From positions 62,001-126,000 of the forward strand of contig NZ_JAQZAN010000006.1 of NCBI RefSeq assembly GCF_028737255.1: 64,000 nucleotides of DNA. Reading direction: 5' to 3'. Under the pieces are notes generated by a model, which searched no databases, was not told where the DNA came from, and saw nothing but the letters and a program-made list of their open reading frames with translations. Position 1 is the stretch's first letter. Each line of letters starts with the position of its first letter. The position numbers were made by a program, and so were the translations under genes. The stretch comes from Actinomycetospora straminea. Lineage in GTDB: Bacteria > Actinomycetota > Actinomycetes > Mycobacteriales > Pseudonocardiaceae. Of this stretch, positions 1 to 11,892 are shown in pieces.

Positions 1-691
1 GGTAGCCGTAGAGGAGGGGCGCCTGCAGCGCGTTGAGGCGGTCCACGAGGTGGGGCAGCGGCGCGGTGGCCGGGACGGGCAGGAAGTGGAACGGGAGCGG
101 GCCGCCGGCGAGGTGGATGGCGCCGCCGGTCGGGTGCACCGCCGACCCGGCCGCCACGATCGCGACGGGGAGGCCGCCCGGGGGCGGGCCCCCCATCTGC
201 TCGATCCGGGCCACGAGGTTGCGGCACAGCGAGCCGACGAACTGGACCACCGCGGGGACGTCGAGCACGAACACCCCGCGTCGTCCCGAGCTGCCACCCG
301 AGGCGAAGGCCACGTACTCGTCGAGGATCGGCCGGGGCTCGGTGTCGGTGCGGGCGAGCGTGCCCTCGACCAGGTCGGCGGTCAGCCGGCGGTCGGTGAC
401 GACCTCGTCGAAGCGGTCCACCACGTCGGCCTTCGTCATCGTCGGGAGCGCCGACAGGTCGCGCGGATCGACGCGGTCCGGGTCGACGCCCGCCAACCGC
501 CGGCCGTGGAAGGGCGAGCGCTCGACCGCGTCCGCGAGCAGGGTGCGCAGCCGGGCGCGCTGGTGGGCGACGATCTCGTCCCGGTCCCACGCCGTCCGGG
601 CGATCAGCTCGGGCATCGCGGCGACGACGGCGGGCTGCACGCGGTCGCGGTAGGCGGTCAGGCGGGACGGCGGGGCGGTGGTGGCGGGCAT
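1..691 (-). CDS. PaaK-like adenylate-forming enzyme (3' end missing)
   Basis: The visible 230 codons are the N-terminal half of a protein resembling phenylacetate-CoA ligase and related AMP-forming enzymes, which activate a carboxylate as an acyl-adenylate. The key sign is the Ser/Gly-rich phosphate loop ASGGSSGRRGVF near residue 125, preceded by a helical region with SPFH..R and LPTMTKAD, which recall the PaaK family. The ATG at 691 is the only start that keeps the opening RLTAYRDRVQ. It lies 24 bases after the TetR gene, so the two are probably co-transcribed and the regulator may control the enzyme. The substrate cannot be told, and the C-terminal lid domain is outside the window. Confidence 0.75.
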   Translation of the reverse strand, partial: MPATTAPPSRLTAYRDRVQPAVVAAMPELIARTAWDRDEIVAHQRARLRTLLADAVERSPFHGRRLAGVDPDRVDPRDLSALPTMTKADVVDRFDEVVTDRRLTADLVEGTLARTDTEPRPILDEYVAFASGGSSGRRGVFVLDVPAVVQFVGSLCRNLVARIEQMGGPPPGGLPVAIVAAGSAVHPTGGAIHLAGGPLPFHFLPVPATAPLPHLVDRLNALQAPLLYGY

Positions 692-715
692 GGCGTGTCC
701 TCGGTGCGGGTGTTC

Positions 716-1312
716 CTACAGGGGCTCGACGAGCCGGGCGACGAGGTCGACCACGACGTCGACCTCCAGCTGGGCGGTGCCGGCGGCGCGCTCGAGCACG
801 CGCCCGGCGTCGAGGCAGAAGATCAGCTCGGCGAGCACGCGCGGGGAGTACGACGGGACGAGGCCGCCCCGGTCCAGGAGGGCCGCCACGGTCGCGCCGA
901 ACTCCTCCAGGGCACGGACGTGCAGCGCGGCGTAACGGGCGTTGAGCTCCGGGTCGCGCGCCGCGGCCACCCGGAACTCGACGACCAGCTGTGTCCACCC
1001 GGGGCCCTCCTCCGAGCGCTGCGCGTTCGCCAGCAGCAGCGCGCGCAGGCCCGCGAGCCCGGCCCGCCCCGCCGCGAGGTCCTCGTTCTCCGCGGCCCGC
1101 TCGGCGATGCGCTGCTCGAGGAGGGCGAGGAACAGCTCGGCCTTGCCCGCGAACTGCGAGTACACGACGCCCTTGGAGAAGCCGGCCTCCTCGGCGATCA
1201 CATCGAGGCGGGCGCCCGCGTAGCCGCGCGCGAGGAAGACCCGCCGGGCGGCCGCGAGCACCAGGTCGCGGTTGCGCTCGGTCTGCTCCGCACGGGTCAT
1301 CCGGGTGGTCAC
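716..1312 (-). CDS. TetR/AcrR family transcriptional regulator
   Basis: This 198-residue protein has a typical TetR N-terminal DNA-binding domain: RNRDLVLAAARRVFLARGY followed by the helix-turn-helix AGARLDVIAEEAGFSKGVVYSQF at about residues 34-56. The C-terminal helical ligand domain is diverged, as usual in the family. A tight cluster of inverted repeats lies directly upstream at 1322-1370, so autoregulation is likely, and the PaaK-like enzyme gene follows by 24 bases. The inducer may be an acyl-CoA or aromatic acid used by that enzyme; this is inference only. Confidence 0.93.
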   Translation of the reverse strand: MTTRMTRAEQTERNRDLVLAAARRVFLARGYAGARLDVIAEEAGFSKGVVYSQFAGKAELFLALLEQRIAERAAENEDLAAGRAGLAGLRALLLANAQRSEEGPGWTQLVVEFRVAAARDPELNARYAALHVRALEEFGATVAALLDRGGLVPSYSPRVLAELIFCLDAGRVLERAAGTAQLEVDVVVDLVARLVEPL

Positions 1313-1321
1313 ACGAGCATG

Positions 1322-1370
1322 GAATACCCGAGGTATTCGAGTGTCAACGGTATCCGAATACCGCCGGTAT
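1322..1370. promoter_or_regulatory. TetR operator cluster (three overlapping palindromes)
   Basis: Three inverted repeats built from the same GGTAT/ATACC half-site are packed into 49 bases just upstream of the TetR start. GAATACC and GGTATTC flank CGA (1322-1338). CGGTAT and ATACCG flank CCGA (1348-1363). ATACCG and CGGTAT flank one C (1358-1370), sharing a half-site with the second. The last base touches the stop codon of the glyoxalase-like gene. The shared half-site and the position point to binding by the adjacent TetR protein. Confidence 0.72.
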
Positions 1371-1759
1371 CACGATCCGGACGCGGTCTCCCACAGGCCG
1401 ATGACGTTGCCCTCGGGGTCGCGGAAGTAGGCGGCGAAGCCCATCTCGCCGACGGGCTGCTTCGCCGAGAGCACCGTGCCGCCGTAGCGGGTGACGTGCT
1501 CGAGCGTCTCGTCGATGTCCCCGACGTCGACGACGATCACGGGGCTGCGGGGCTCGTCGTCGCCGCGGCGGAACATGCCGCCGTTGATGTAGCCGGGGTC
1601 GGCGGGCGCCCCGTCCTCGGTGACCGGCCCGGTCAGGGCGATCGTGTAGTCCATCCCGGGCATGTCCTGCAGCGTCCACCGGAACACCGCGCCGTAGAAC
1701 GCCCGCGCCCGCTCGCCGTCGTCGAACGGGACCTCGAAGTGGACGACCCGACCGCTCAT
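1370..1759 (-). CDS. VOC (glyoxalase/bleomycin-resistance fold) family protein
   Basis: This 129-residue single-domain protein opens with VVHFEVPFDDGERARAFY and closes with AAYFRDPEGNVIGLWE. Those are the two ends of a vicinal-oxygen-chelate domain: a beta-strand metal ligand at the start (His/Glu) and the DPEGN-I-GLWE strand at the end. Members bind a divalent metal or act as small-molecule binding proteins. The GGMFRR segment and length fit the PhnB/YdcJ-like group rather than true glyoxalase I. It ends inside the operator cluster upstream of the TetR gene, so readthrough into that gene is possible. The substrate is unknown. Confidence 0.85.
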   Translation of the reverse strand: MSGRVVHFEVPFDDGERARAFYGAVFRWTLQDMPGMDYTIALTGPVTEDGAPADPGYINGGMFRRGDDEPRSPVIVVDVGDIDETLEHVTRYGGTVLSAKQPVGEMGFAAYFRDPEGNVIGLWETASGS

Positions 1760-1797
1760 GACCGTGCTCCTCCCGGTGCCTGCTCAGCCGCGACGGC

Positions 1798-4700
1798 TCA
1801 GCCCAGGCAGCGTGGCCCGAGCAGCGCCTTGAGGTCACCCATCAGCGCGCCCGAGTTCTGGACCTTCAGCCCGTCGTCGAGCCGCAGCACGTGGCTCGCC
1901 CCGTTGGCGGCGAGCAGCGTCAGGTGGACCTCGCTCGGGCCCGGGTGCGCGACCAGGACCTCCTTGAGTCTCCCGACCCGCTCCGGCGTGCACCGCGCGC
2001 TCTCGATGACGACCTTGACAGGCGCGCCGCCGACCCCGCCCGACAGGTCGGGCACCGCGAGGTCCTCGACGAACAGGCTCACCCGGTCGTCCCGCTTGTT
2101 GACCTTGCCCTTGACCAGCACGATCGCGTCCTCGGCGACGTCGATCGACACCGCGGCGTAGGTGCGCGGGAAGAACAGCACCTCGATGCCGCCGGCGAGG
2201 TCCTCGATCTGGGCCGACGCCCAGGGCTCGCCCTTCTTGTTCACCCGCCGCGTGACGCTCGCGAGGATGCCGCCGACCGTCACCGCGGCACCCTCGGCGA
2301 CGTCGCCCTCGAGGATCTTGGTGATCGGGGTGTCGGCGCGGCTCGCGAGCACCTGCTCGATGCCGTTGAGCGGGTGGCCCGAGACGTAGAGGCCGAGCAT
2401 CTCCCGCTCCAGGGCGAGCCGGTGCTTGGGCTCCCACTCCCCCTCGGGCACCTTGACGTCGAACATGCCCGTGGTGTCGGCGGACTCCTCGGCGCCGTCC
2501 CCGCCGTCGGCGTCGAAGCTGCCGAACAGGTCGAACTGGCCGTCGGCCTCGGCCTTCTTCGTGGTCATCACCGCGTCGACGGCCTCGGCGTGCACCAGCG
2601 CGAGGCCCTTGCGCGGGTGGCCCAGCGAGTCGAAGGCACCGGCCTTGATCAGCGACTCGACCGTCTTCTTGTTGCACACCTGCTGGGGGACCTTGCGCAG
2701 GAAGTCGGAGAAGTCGGTGAACCCGCCCTTCTCGCGCCGGGTCTCCACGATCGCGTCGACGACGTTGGTGCCGACGTTGCGGATCGCGCCCAGGCCGAAG
2801 CGGATGTCCTTGCCGACCGGGGCGAAGTCGCGCACCGAGTCGTTGACGTCGGGCGGGAGCACCGTGATGCCGATCTTGCGGCACTCGGCGAGGTAGACCG
2901 CCGCCTTGTCCTTGTCGTCGCGCACGCTGGTGAGCAGCGCGGCCATGTACTCGGCGGGGTAGTTCGCCTTGAGGTACGCCGTCCAGTAGGAGACCAGCCC
3001 GTAGCCGGCGGTGTGGGCGCGGTTGAAGGCGTAGTCGGAGAACGGGACGAGGATGTCCCACAGGGTCTGGATCGACTGCTGCGAGTAGCCGTTGGCCTTC
3101 ATGCCGTCGGAGAACGGCACGAACTCCTTGTCGAGGATCTCCTTCTTCTTCTTGCCCATCGCGCGGCGGAGCAGGTCGGCGGTGCCGAGCGAGTAGCCCG
3201 CGAGCTGCTGGGCGATCGCCATGACCTGCTCCTGGTAGACGATCAGACCGAACGTCTCGCCCAGGATCTCGGCCAGCGGCTCCGCCAGCTCCGGGTGGAT
3301 CGGCTTGACCTCCTGCCGGCCGTTCTTGCGGTCGGCGTAGTCGTTGTGCGCGTTGGCGCCCATCGGGCCGGGGCGGTAGAGCGCGAGGACGGCGGAGATG
3401 TCCTCGAACGTCGTGGGCTCCATGCGGCGCAGCAGGTCGCGCATCGGGCCGCCGTCGAGCTGGAAGACGCCGAGCGTGTCGCCGCGGGCCAGCAGCTTGT
3501 AGGCCTCGGGGTCGTCGAGCTCGAGGTTGTCGAGGTCGAGCGCCGGCTTGCCGTTGAGCGTGATGTTGTGCAGCGCGTCGTCGATGACCGTGAGGTTGCG
3601 CAGCCCCAGGAAGTCCATCTTCAGCAGGCCGAGCGTCTCGCAGACACCCATGTCGAACTGCGTGATGATCGCGCCGTCGGCCTCGCGGCGCTGGATCGGG
3701 ATGACGTCGATCAGCGGCGTCGACGACATGATGACGCCGGCGGCGTGCACGCCCCACTGGCGCTTGAGGCCCTCGAGGTCGCGCGCGGTGTCGACGATCT
3801 CCTTGACCTGCGGGTCCGCCTCGTAGAGGGCGCGGACCTCGGTGGCCTCCGAGTAGCGCTTGTGGCTCGGGTCGAAGATGCCCGAGAGCGGGATGTCCTT
3901 GCCCATGACGGCCGGGGGCATCGCCTTGGAGATGCGGTCGGCCACGGCGTAGCCCGGCTGGCCGTAGAGCACCCGCGCCGAGTCCTTGATCGCGGCCTTC
4001 GCCTTGATCGTGGAGTAGGTGATGATCTGGGCGATCCGGGCCTCGCCGTACTTCTCGGTGACGTACCGGATCATCTCGCCGCGCCGGCGCTCGTCGAAGT
4101 CGAGGTCGATGTCGGGCATCGACTTGCGCTCGGGGTTGAGGAACCGCTCGAAGATCAGGTTGTGCTTGACCGGGTCGAGGTCGGTGATGCCCAGCGCGTA
4201 GGCGATGAGGCAGCCGGCGGCCGAGCCACGGCCGGGTCCGACGCGGATGCCGACCGACTTCGCGTGCTGGACGAGGTCGGCCGTCACCAGGAAGTAGCCG
4301 GGGTAGCCCTTCTGCACGATGACGTCGATCTCGTAGGCGGCCTGCTTGCGGTGGCCCTTGGGGACCTGGCCGCCGAACCGCTGGTTGAGGCCCCGCTCGA
4401 CCTCCTTGACCAGCCACGACGCCTCGGTCTCGCCCTCGGGCACCGGGGCGCCGGGCATGAGGTCGCGACCCTCGACGAACTCGACGTTCACCCGCTCGGC
4501 GATCGCGAGGGTGTTGTCGCAGGCCTCGGGGAACACGCCGTCCCACTGGGCGCGCATCTCCTGCGCGCTCTTGAGGTAGAAGTCCTGCGCGTCGAACCGG
4601 AAGCGGTTCGGGTCGTTCATCGTCTTGCCGGTCTGCACGCAGAGCAGCACCTCGTGCGGCTTCGCGTCCTTGGCGTACGTGTAGTGCAGGTCGTTGGTCG

Positions 4701-5346
4701 CGAGGCCGGGCAGGTCGAGCTTCTTCTTGAGGTCGTAGAGGTCGTCGCGGACCCGGCGCTCGATCTCGATGCCGTGGTCCATGAGCTCGCAGAAGAAGTT
4801 GTCCGCGCCGAAGATGTCGCGGTAGTCGCTCGCGGCCTGGCAGGCGCCGTCGAAGTCGCCCTGCTGCAGGTAGCGCGCCACCTCGCCCGACGGGCAGCCG
4901 GTGGTGGCGATGATCCCCTTGCCGTAGGTCTCGAGCAGCTCGCGGTCCATGCGCGGCTTGTAGTAGTACCCCTCGAGGCTGGCGAGGCTCGAGAGCCGGA
5001 AGAGGTTGTGCATCCCCTCCGTGTTCTCGGCCAGCAGCGTCATGTGGGTGTACATCTGGCCCGGGTTGTCGTCCGAGATGACCTGCCCGCCGAGCGTGGC
5101 CCGCTTGCGCTCGTGCCGGCTGCCGGGCGCGAGGTAGCCCTCCATGCCGATGATCGGCTTGACCCCGTGGGCCTGCGACTTCTTCCAGAACTCGTAGGCG
5201 CCGAAGGTGTTGCCGTGGTCGGTCATCGCCAGGGCAGGCATGCCCATGCGCGCGGCCTCGGCGAACAGGTCGTCCAGCCGCGCGGCACCGTCGAGCATCG
5301 AGAACTCGGTGTGCGTGTGGAGGTGGACGAACGAGTCGCCGGTCAC
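1798..5346 (-). CDS. dnaE: DNA polymerase III subunit alpha (DnaE1)
   Basis: This is the replicative polymerase of 1182 residues, close to mycobacterial DnaE1. The PHP domain opens with [14 protein letters not shown] (residues 8-21). The C-family palm carries the metal-binding pair in PDIDLDFDE near residue 413. A helix-hairpin-helix region and an OB-fold near the C-terminus ([18 protein letters not shown]) follow. I choose the GTG at 5346 because GGGAGG stands 9 bases before it and it directly precedes the conserved [13 protein letters not shown]. An in-frame ATG at 5427 would add 27 residues with no family resemblance. The full PHP histidines suggest intact proofreading, as known for mycobacterial DnaE1. 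Confidence 0.97.
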   Translation of the reverse strand: MTGDSFVHLHTHTEFSMLDGAARLDDLFAEAARMGMPALAMTDHGNTFGAYEFWKKSQAHGVKPIIGMEGYLAPGSRHERKRATLGGQVISDDNPGQMYTHMTLLAENTEGMHNLFRLSSLASLEGYYYKPRMDRELLETYGKGIIATTGCPSGEVARYLQQGDFDGACQAASDYRDIFGADNFFCELMDHGIEIERRVRDDLYDLKKKLDLPGLATNDLHYTYAKDAKPHEVLLCVQTGKTMNDPNRFRFDAQDFYLKSAQEMRAQWDGVFPEACDNTLAIAERVNVEFVEGRDLMPGAPVPEGETEASWLVKEVERGLNQRFGGQVPKGHRKQAAYEIDVIVQKGYPGYFLVTADLVQHAKSVGIRVGPGRGSAAGCLIAYALGITDLDPVKHNLIFERFLNPERKSMPDIDLDFDERRRGEMIRYVTEKYGEARIAQIITYSTIKAKAAIKDSARVLYGQPGYAVADRISKAMPPAVMGKDIPLSGIFDPSHKRYSEATEVRALYEADPQVKEIVDTARDLEGLKRQWGVHAAGVIMSSTPLIDVIPIQRREADGAIITQFDMGVCETLGLLKMDFLGLRNLTVIDDALHNITLNGKPALDLDNLELDDPEAYKLLARGDTLGVFQLDGGPMRDLLRRMEPTTFEDISAVLALYRPGPMGANAHNDYADRKNGRQEVKPIHPELAEPLAEILGETFGLIVYQEQVMAIAQQLAGYSLGTADLLRRAMGKKKKEILDKEFVPFSDGMKANGYSQQSIQTLWDILVPFSDYAFNRAHTAGYGLVSYWTAYLKANYPAEYMAALLTSVRDDKDKAAVYLAECRKIGITVLPPDVNDSVRDFAPVGKDIRFGLGAIRNVGTNVVDAIVETRREKGGFTDFSDFLRKVPQQVCNKKTVESLIKAGAFDSLGHPRKGLALVHAEAVDAVMTTKKAEADGQFDLFGSFDADGGDGAEESADTTGMFDVKVPEGEWEPKHRLALEREMLGLYVSGHPLNGIEQVLASRADTPITKILEGDVAEGAAVTVGGILASVTRRVNKKGEPWASAQIEDLAGGIEVLFFPRTYAAVSIDVAEDAIVLVKGKVNKRDDRVSLFVEDLAVPDLSGGVGGAPVKVVIESARCTPERVGRLKEVLVAHPGPSEVHLTLLAANGASHVLRLDDGLKVQNSGALMGDLKALLGPRCLG

Positions 5347-5541
5347 GTCGCGGGACCTCCCTGGGGCGCCGGGCACGGGGTGCCGTCGACCGGCCCCGGG
5401 GTGCGGGACGTGGTCGGCGGGAGCCACCCCAGAGTAGACGCGCCCCCCGACAGCGCCGCCCCTCCCCGCACCCCGCGGCCGTCGTCGCTGCTCACCTCCG
5501 CCGGCCCGGCGTGTCGCCCGGATCCGGGGCCGTCACAGGCG

Positions 5542-6258
5542 TCACAGCCGTCCCATGCCGCGGTGCTCGTCGGCCAGCAGGAGGTCATCGGACCCCCGAT
5601 CGGCCCCGCCCGCCCCGACGGCCACCACCGCCGCCAGCACCTGGATCCGCGCGACCAGGACGTCGTCGGGGACCCGGAGGAAGGGGGTGTGCAGCGCCTC
5701 CCCCGTCGTCGGGCCGAGCGCGCGGACGGCGTCGTCGATCGCGGGACCGTGCTCGCCGAGCGTGCCGACGACCCAGGCGGCCGCCCGGGCCGGCAGGTCG
5801 GGCTGCGGGTGGCGCCGGCGGGCCTTCGCCAGCCACGCGCCGACGACGACGCCGAGCAGGATCCGGTCGCCCCGGGCGACGAGGGCCCCGGCGGCGCCTC
5901 GGTCGCGGTGCTCGACGGTGGCGATGACGGCCGCGCGGAGGGCGTCCTGGACCGCGCCGACCACGTCGGGCAGGTCGTCGTCCTCGTCGGCGGCGTCGAG
6001 GTCGTCGTCCGCGTCCCAGGGGTCGAGGTCCTCCTCCCACACGTCGTCGTCGGCGTCGTCATCGGCGGCGTCGTCGAACGCGTGGGGGAACTGCTCGAGG
6101 AGCTCGCAGTCGCTCAGCATCGGCGCGCCGACCCGCTCGACGGCCGCCTCCACGGGGCGCGGGCCGCGCGGCGGGCGCGTCACCGGCGGCCGCGAGCGCC
6201 GCCTCCGCCGTGCCTCGACCGCCGCCCGCCGCCGACCGTCGTGCCTGCGCCCACCCAT
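5542..6258 (-). CDS. Hypothetical protein with acidic central segment
   Basis: This gene of 238 codons does not match any family I know. It begins with an Arg-rich stretch, followed by MLSDCELLEQFPHAF and then a strongly acidic segment (many Asp/Glu between about residues 60 and 92). A helical Ala/Val-rich C-terminal part holds VVGAVQDALRAAVIATVEHRDR and ILLGVVVGAWLAKA. I prefer the ATG at 6258, preceded by AGGAGG four bases away; the ATG at LSDCELL is an alternative. It lies between dnaE and dapA on the same strand and may be transcribed with dnaE. The codon pattern supports coding. Confidence 0.65.
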   Translation of the reverse strand: MGGRRHDGRRRAAVEARRRRRSRPPVTRPPRGPRPVEAAVERVGAPMLSDCELLEQFPHAFDDAADDDADDDVWEEDLDPWDADDDLDAADEDDDLPDVVGAVQDALRAAVIATVEHRDRGAAGALVARGDRILLGVVVGAWLAKARRRHPQPDLPARAAAWVVGTLGEHGPAIDDAVRALGPTTGEALHTPFLRVPDDVLVARIQVLAAVVAVGAGGADRGSDDLLLADEHRGMGRL

Positions 6259-6321
6259 GGCTCCTCCTCGCGTCGTCCCGAGGGCGAGCATGCCTCCGAC
6301 CCCCGACAGTGCCGGGGCGCG

Positions 6322-6390
6322 CGGAGATCACCAGGCGGAAAGGCACCGCGGAGGTGGCCCGGGACGGGCGTTTCCGCCTGCTGATCACGG
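6322..6390. repeat. Dispersed 69-bp imperfect palindrome R1, copy A
   Basis: The two ends are near-perfect inverted repeats: GATCACCAGGCGGAAA on the left pairs with TTTCCGCCTGCTGATC on the right (15 of 16). An ungapped relative with 50 of 69 identical bases occurs at 36609-36677. This copy covers the last codons and stop of dapA, so it could act as a transcription stop or REP-like element after dapA. Confidence 0.7.
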
Positions 6391-7254
6391 AGCGGGCAGC
6401 AGCCCGACCCCCGCCAGCGCCCCGCGGACGACCTCGCGCTCGTGGTCGTCGGCCTCGACGAGCGGGAGGCGCAGGCCGCCGGCCCGGAGGCCGAGGAGCT
6501 CGAGCGCTGCCTTGACCGGGATGGGGTTGGTCGTCACCCCGAGGGCGTCGAAGACCGGCTTGAGCGAGGCCTCGATCTCGGCGCGCTGGTCGGGCTCGTC
6601 GACCATGCGGCGCATCTGGTCCCCGACGACGTGGCTGGCGACGAGGATGCCGCCGCAGCCGCCCATCTCGAGCACCGAGCCGAACAGGTCGTCGTTGCCG
6701 GCGTAGATCCCGAGGCCGTCGACGGGCGCGAGGTTCGCGTTGTTGGCCTGCTTGACGTACTCGATCCGCTCGATCTGCGCGAGCTCGGCGAGCAGGTCGT
6801 TGGGCAGGTCGATGACCACCCGCGAGGGGATGTTGTAGAGCACGACGGGCTTGTCGGTGGCCCGCGCGACCTCGCCGAAGTGCGCGAGCACCCCGCGCCG
6901 GTTCGGCTTGTTGTAGTACGGGGTCACCGAGAGGATCGCGTCGGCGCCCAGCTCGGTGGCCCGCTCGGTCATCTCGCAGGCGTGGCGGGTGTCGTTCGAG
7001 CCGGTGGAGGCGATCACCGTCGCGCCCGCGGGCCGGTGCTCCAGGGCGAGCTCGACGAGGCGCAGGTGCTCCTCGGTGGACAGCGTCGACGCCTCGCCGG
7101 TGGTCCCGCACACCACGAGGCCGTCGGAGCCGTGGGCGTACAGGTGCGCCATCAGGTCCACGAACGCCTTCTCGTCGACCGAGCCGTCGGCGGCGAAGGG
7201 GGTCACGATGGCGGTGAGGACGGCTCCGAGGCTCATGACCTCAGGTTGCCCCAC
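6385..7254 (-). CDS. dapA: 4-hydroxy-tetrahydrodipicolinate synthase
   Basis: DapA condenses pyruvate with aspartate semialdehyde, the first committed step of lysine and meso-diaminopimelate synthesis. It therefore feeds the MurE reaction encoded later in the window. The protein is a TIM barrel of 289 residues with GTTGEASTL near residue 50, TPYYNKP, the active-site tyrosine in YNIPSR and the Schiff-base lysine in YVKQA. The GTG at 7254 and an ATG six codons later (MSLGAVLTA) are both possible starts; the shorter form fits the family equally well. The stop codon is inside repeat R1 copy A. Confidence 0.96.
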   Translation of the reverse strand: MGQPEVMSLGAVLTAIVTPFAADGSVDEKAFVDLMAHLYAHGSDGLVVCGTTGEASTLSTEEHLRLVELALEHRPAGATVIASTGSNDTRHACEMTERATELGADAILSVTPYYNKPNRRGVLAHFGEVARATDKPVVLYNIPSRVVIDLPNDLLAELAQIERIEYVKQANNANLAPVDGLGIYAGNDDLFGSVLEMGGCGGILVASHVVGDQMRRMVDEPDQRAEIEASLKPVFDALGVTTNPIPVKAALELLGLRAGGLRLPLVEADDHEREVVRGALAGVGLLPAP

Positions 7255-7280
7255 CGGCCGGGCAGAGGTCTATGGCGGGG

Positions 7281-7676
7281 TCAGGCCGGGTCGGGCCCGT
7301 CGACGTTCACCGTCGGCGGGCCGTCGCCGGCGCGGCCGATGACGGCCGTCGAGCGCTCGGCCGTGGGGTTGGACTCGCGGTGCACGGTGTGCGGCGGCAC
7401 CCGCAGGAAGTCGCCGGGCCCGGCCTCGACGGCGTCGGCGCCACCGGGGCCGAACTCCAGGCGCATCGCCCCGCGGACCACGTAGAGGCTGGTCTCGTGG
7501 TCGCCGTGGTGGTGCCAGCCGGACGAGGCGCCGGGCTCGGTGTGCACGAGCCCGGCCCACAGCCCCCGGCCCTCCTCGCGCCGGCCCTCGAAGGCCACCT
7601 GACGCCGCATCCCGGGCGTCGGGTCGCCCTCGGTCAGCTCGTCGCCGCGGAAGACCTCGACCGGTTCGCTGCTCAC
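7281..7676 (-). CDS. Cupin-domain protein
   Basis: This 131-residue single beta-barrel protein has the two cupin motifs. Motif 1 is GWHHHGDHETSLYVVRG (histidines and glutamate as metal ligands) near residues 53-69. Motif 2 is GPGDFLRVPPHTVHRESNP with the last histidine near residue 99. Cupins of this size often bind a metal and act as small dioxygenases, isomerases or sensors. It sits between dapA and mdh on the same strand, but nothing ties it to either pathway. The GTG start at 7676 is supported by length only, with no clear ribosome binding site. Confidence 0.85.
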   Translation of the reverse strand: MSSEPVEVFRGDELTEGDPTPGMRRQVAFEGRREEGRGLWAGLVHTEPGASSGWHHHGDHETSLYVVRGAMRLEFGPGGADAVEAGPGDFLRVPPHTVHRESNPTAERSTAVIGRAGDGPPTVNVDGPDPA

Positions 7677-7703
7677 CCGCGACAGCGTGTCAGACGGCGG
7701 GTG

Positions 7704-10042
<2,339 letters not shown>

Positions 10043-10216
10043 GGCTGCCGCTCTCCTCTCGCGGGGTGCCCGTCGGTGCTGGCCGTGACGATTCAGGACC
10101 GGCCGGCGAGCGGTTCACTCTGGCTCTACCCGTCATGGTCCTCCGCCACGCCGCGCCGGTCCGTCCGACGGCGCTGCGTCACCTGTCGGCCCGCTCACAG
10201 CCACGTGGGGTAGCGA

Positions 10217-10966
10217 TCAGGGCGGTGGGACGGGGCCGTCGTCGGGGACCGGGCCGACGACGCCGGTCTGCTCGGGCAGCAGCGGCGACACCGAGAGCGC
10301 ACCGATCCGGGCGCCGGCGGGCGCCACCTCGACCGCCCGCACCCCCGGCCGGGCGGCCAGCGCGGGCGCCGCGGCGGGGTCGATCTCGACGACGAGCGCG
10401 AGGACGCACGCGCACCCCGCCGCCAGCCGCGCCGACTCCGTGGCCGCCACCGCCGCCGCCCGTCCCGACGCCGAGCGCGCCTGCTCCCCCGCCCGGTTCG
10501 CGGCCTGGGCCTCGGCCAGGCGCAGGGCGGCGACGGGGTCGACGGTGCCCGAGTCGTCGAGCCGGACCTGGCGCAGCGCGGTCTGCACGCGCGGCAGGGG
10601 CACGCGCAGGACGACCTCGCGCGCCGGCACGCCCCCGACCGCCGCGGCCGCCGCGCCCACGTCCTGCTCCGTGGCCAGCGTGACCAGGGCCGGGCGCGGT
10701 CCGGGCGGTCCGGGCGGTCCGGGCGGCGCGGTGCGCACGCGGTCGAGATACCCGGCGACGGTCTCGCCCGCCGTCGGCCCGAGCCGCGTCGCGTCGGTGC
10801 TGCCGGGGACGCCGCCCGGGCCGGGACGGCTCCCGGACCCGGCCGCCCACGCCGTCACCAGCACCACGACGAGGACGACGGCGAGCACGATCGCGACGGT
10901 CGGCCACCGCAGGCGCGGCTCGTCGTGCCCGTCCCGCTCGTCGTGCTCGTTGCCGGGCGTGCTCAG
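10217..10966 (-). CDS. Single-pass membrane protein of unknown function
   Basis: After a charged N-terminus ([19 protein letters not shown]) comes one transmembrane segment, [20 protein letters not shown]. An Ala/Pro-rich extracytoplasmic domain of about 190 residues follows, containing [14 protein letters not shown] do not recognise the family. The start is unusual: in this frame no ATG, GTG or TTG lies between the end of the pseudouridine synthase gene and the membrane segment. The best fit is a CTG at 10966 that overlaps the upstream TGA as CTGA, mirroring the ATGA overlaps further upstream. An upstream start inside the previous gene is less likely. Confidence 0.6.
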   Translation of the reverse strand: MSTPGNEHDERDGHDEPRLRWPTVAIVLAVVLVVVLVTAWAAGSGSRPGPGGVPGSTDATRLGPTAGETVAGYLDRVRTAPPGPPGPPGPRPALVTLATEQDVGAAAAAVGGVPAREVVLRVPLPRVQTALRQVRLDDSGTVDPVAALRLAEAQAANRAGEQARSASGRAAAVAATESARLAAGCACVLALVVEIDPAAAPALAARPGVRAVEVAPAGARIGALSVSPLLPEQTGVVGPVPDDGPVPPP

Positions 10967-11892
10967 CTCGCCGCCCGGAGCGTGTCGAGGGCGCGGGCGA
11001 GGTCGGGCGGGGGCTCGCTGGTGAACTCCACCCACCGGCCGTCGGCGGGGTGGTGGAAGCCGAGGCGGTGGGCGTGCAGCCACTGCCGCGTCAGGTCCAG
11101 CGTGCGCGCGAGCACCGGGTCGGCGCCGTAGGTGATGTCGCCGACGCACGGGTGGCGCACGGCGGCGAAGTGCACGCGGATCTGGTGGGTCCGCCCGGTC
11201 TCCAGCTCGACCTCGAGCAGCGAGGCGGCCCGGAACGCCTCGAGCGTGCGGTAGTGGGTCACGCTGGGCCGCCCGTCGCGCATCACCGCGAACTTCCAGT
11301 CGTGCTTCGGGTGCCGGTCGATGGGCGCGTCGATGGTGCCCTCGCTCGGGTCCGGGTGGCCCTGCACCGTCGCGAGGTAGACCTTCGACACCGTGCGCTC
11401 GCGGAAGGCCTCCTTGAGCACCGAGTAGGCCCGCTCGGACTTCGCCACCACCATCACCCCGGTGGTGCCGGCGTCGAGGCGGTGCACGACGCCCTGGCGC
11501 TCGGCGGCGCCGCTGGTGGCGATGCGGATGCCGAGCGCGGCGAGCCCCGCGACGACGGTCGGGCCGGTCCAGCCGGGGCTCGGGTGCACGGCGACGCCGA
11601 CGGGCTTGTCGACGACGACGATCTCGGCGTCCTCGTGCAGCACGACCAGGCCCTCGACGGCCTCCGCGGTGACCACCGGCGTCGCCTCGGCGGGCTCGGG
11701 CAGCTCGACCTCGAGCCAGGCGCCGGCCACGAGCCGCTCGGACTTGCCCACCACCGATCCGTCGACGCGCACCGCGCCGTCGGCGGCGAGCTCGGCGACC
11801 ACCGTGCGCGACAACCCGAGCATGCGGGCGAGACCGGCGTCGAGGCGCATGCCGTCCAGGCCGTCGGGGACGGGCAGCGTGCGCAGGCTCAT
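10963..11892 (-). CDS. RluD-type 23S rRNA pseudouridine synthase
   Basis: This 309-residue RluA/RluD-family enzyme isomerises uridines in large-subunit rRNA. An N-terminal S4-like RNA-binding segment ([30 protein letters not shown], here described as residues 16-45) precedes the catalytic domain. That domain has the family signature [19 protein letters not shown] with its catalytic aspartate, and ends with [12 protein letters not shown] and HAHRLGF. It starts with an ATG that overlaps the lspA stop (ATGA). The lspA-rluD pairing is common across actinobacteria. Which uridines are modified cannot be told from sequence. Confidence 0.94.
   Translation of the reverse strand: MSLRTLPVPDGLDGMRLDAGLARMLGLSRTVVAELAADGAVRVDGSVVGKSERLVAGAWLEVELPEPAEATPVVTAEAVEGLVVLHEDAEIVVVDKPVGVAVHPSPGWTGPTVVAGLAALGIRIATSGAAERQGVVHRLDAGTTGVMVVAKSERAYSVLKEAFRERTVSKVYLATVQGHPDPSEGTIDAPIDRHPKHDWKFAVMRDGRPSVTHYRTLEAFRAASLLEVELETGRTHQIRVHFAAVRHPCVGDITYGADPVLARTLDLTRQWLHAHRLGFHHPADGRWVEFTSEPPPDLARALDTLRAAS

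Noticed and set aside
5344-5427. Upstream ATG at 5427 as the dnaE start.
   Set aside because: The added 27 residues are Pro/Gly/Arg-rich and unlike DnaE proteins, while the GTG at 5346 has a well-placed GGGAGG.
50-6384. Very long open frames on the plus strand opposite dnaE and dapA (over 1400 codons in one case).
   Set aside because: They are mirror frames of strongly coding minus-strand genes in very GC-rich DNA; the translations are Arg/Val/Asp/Glu-rich without any domain.
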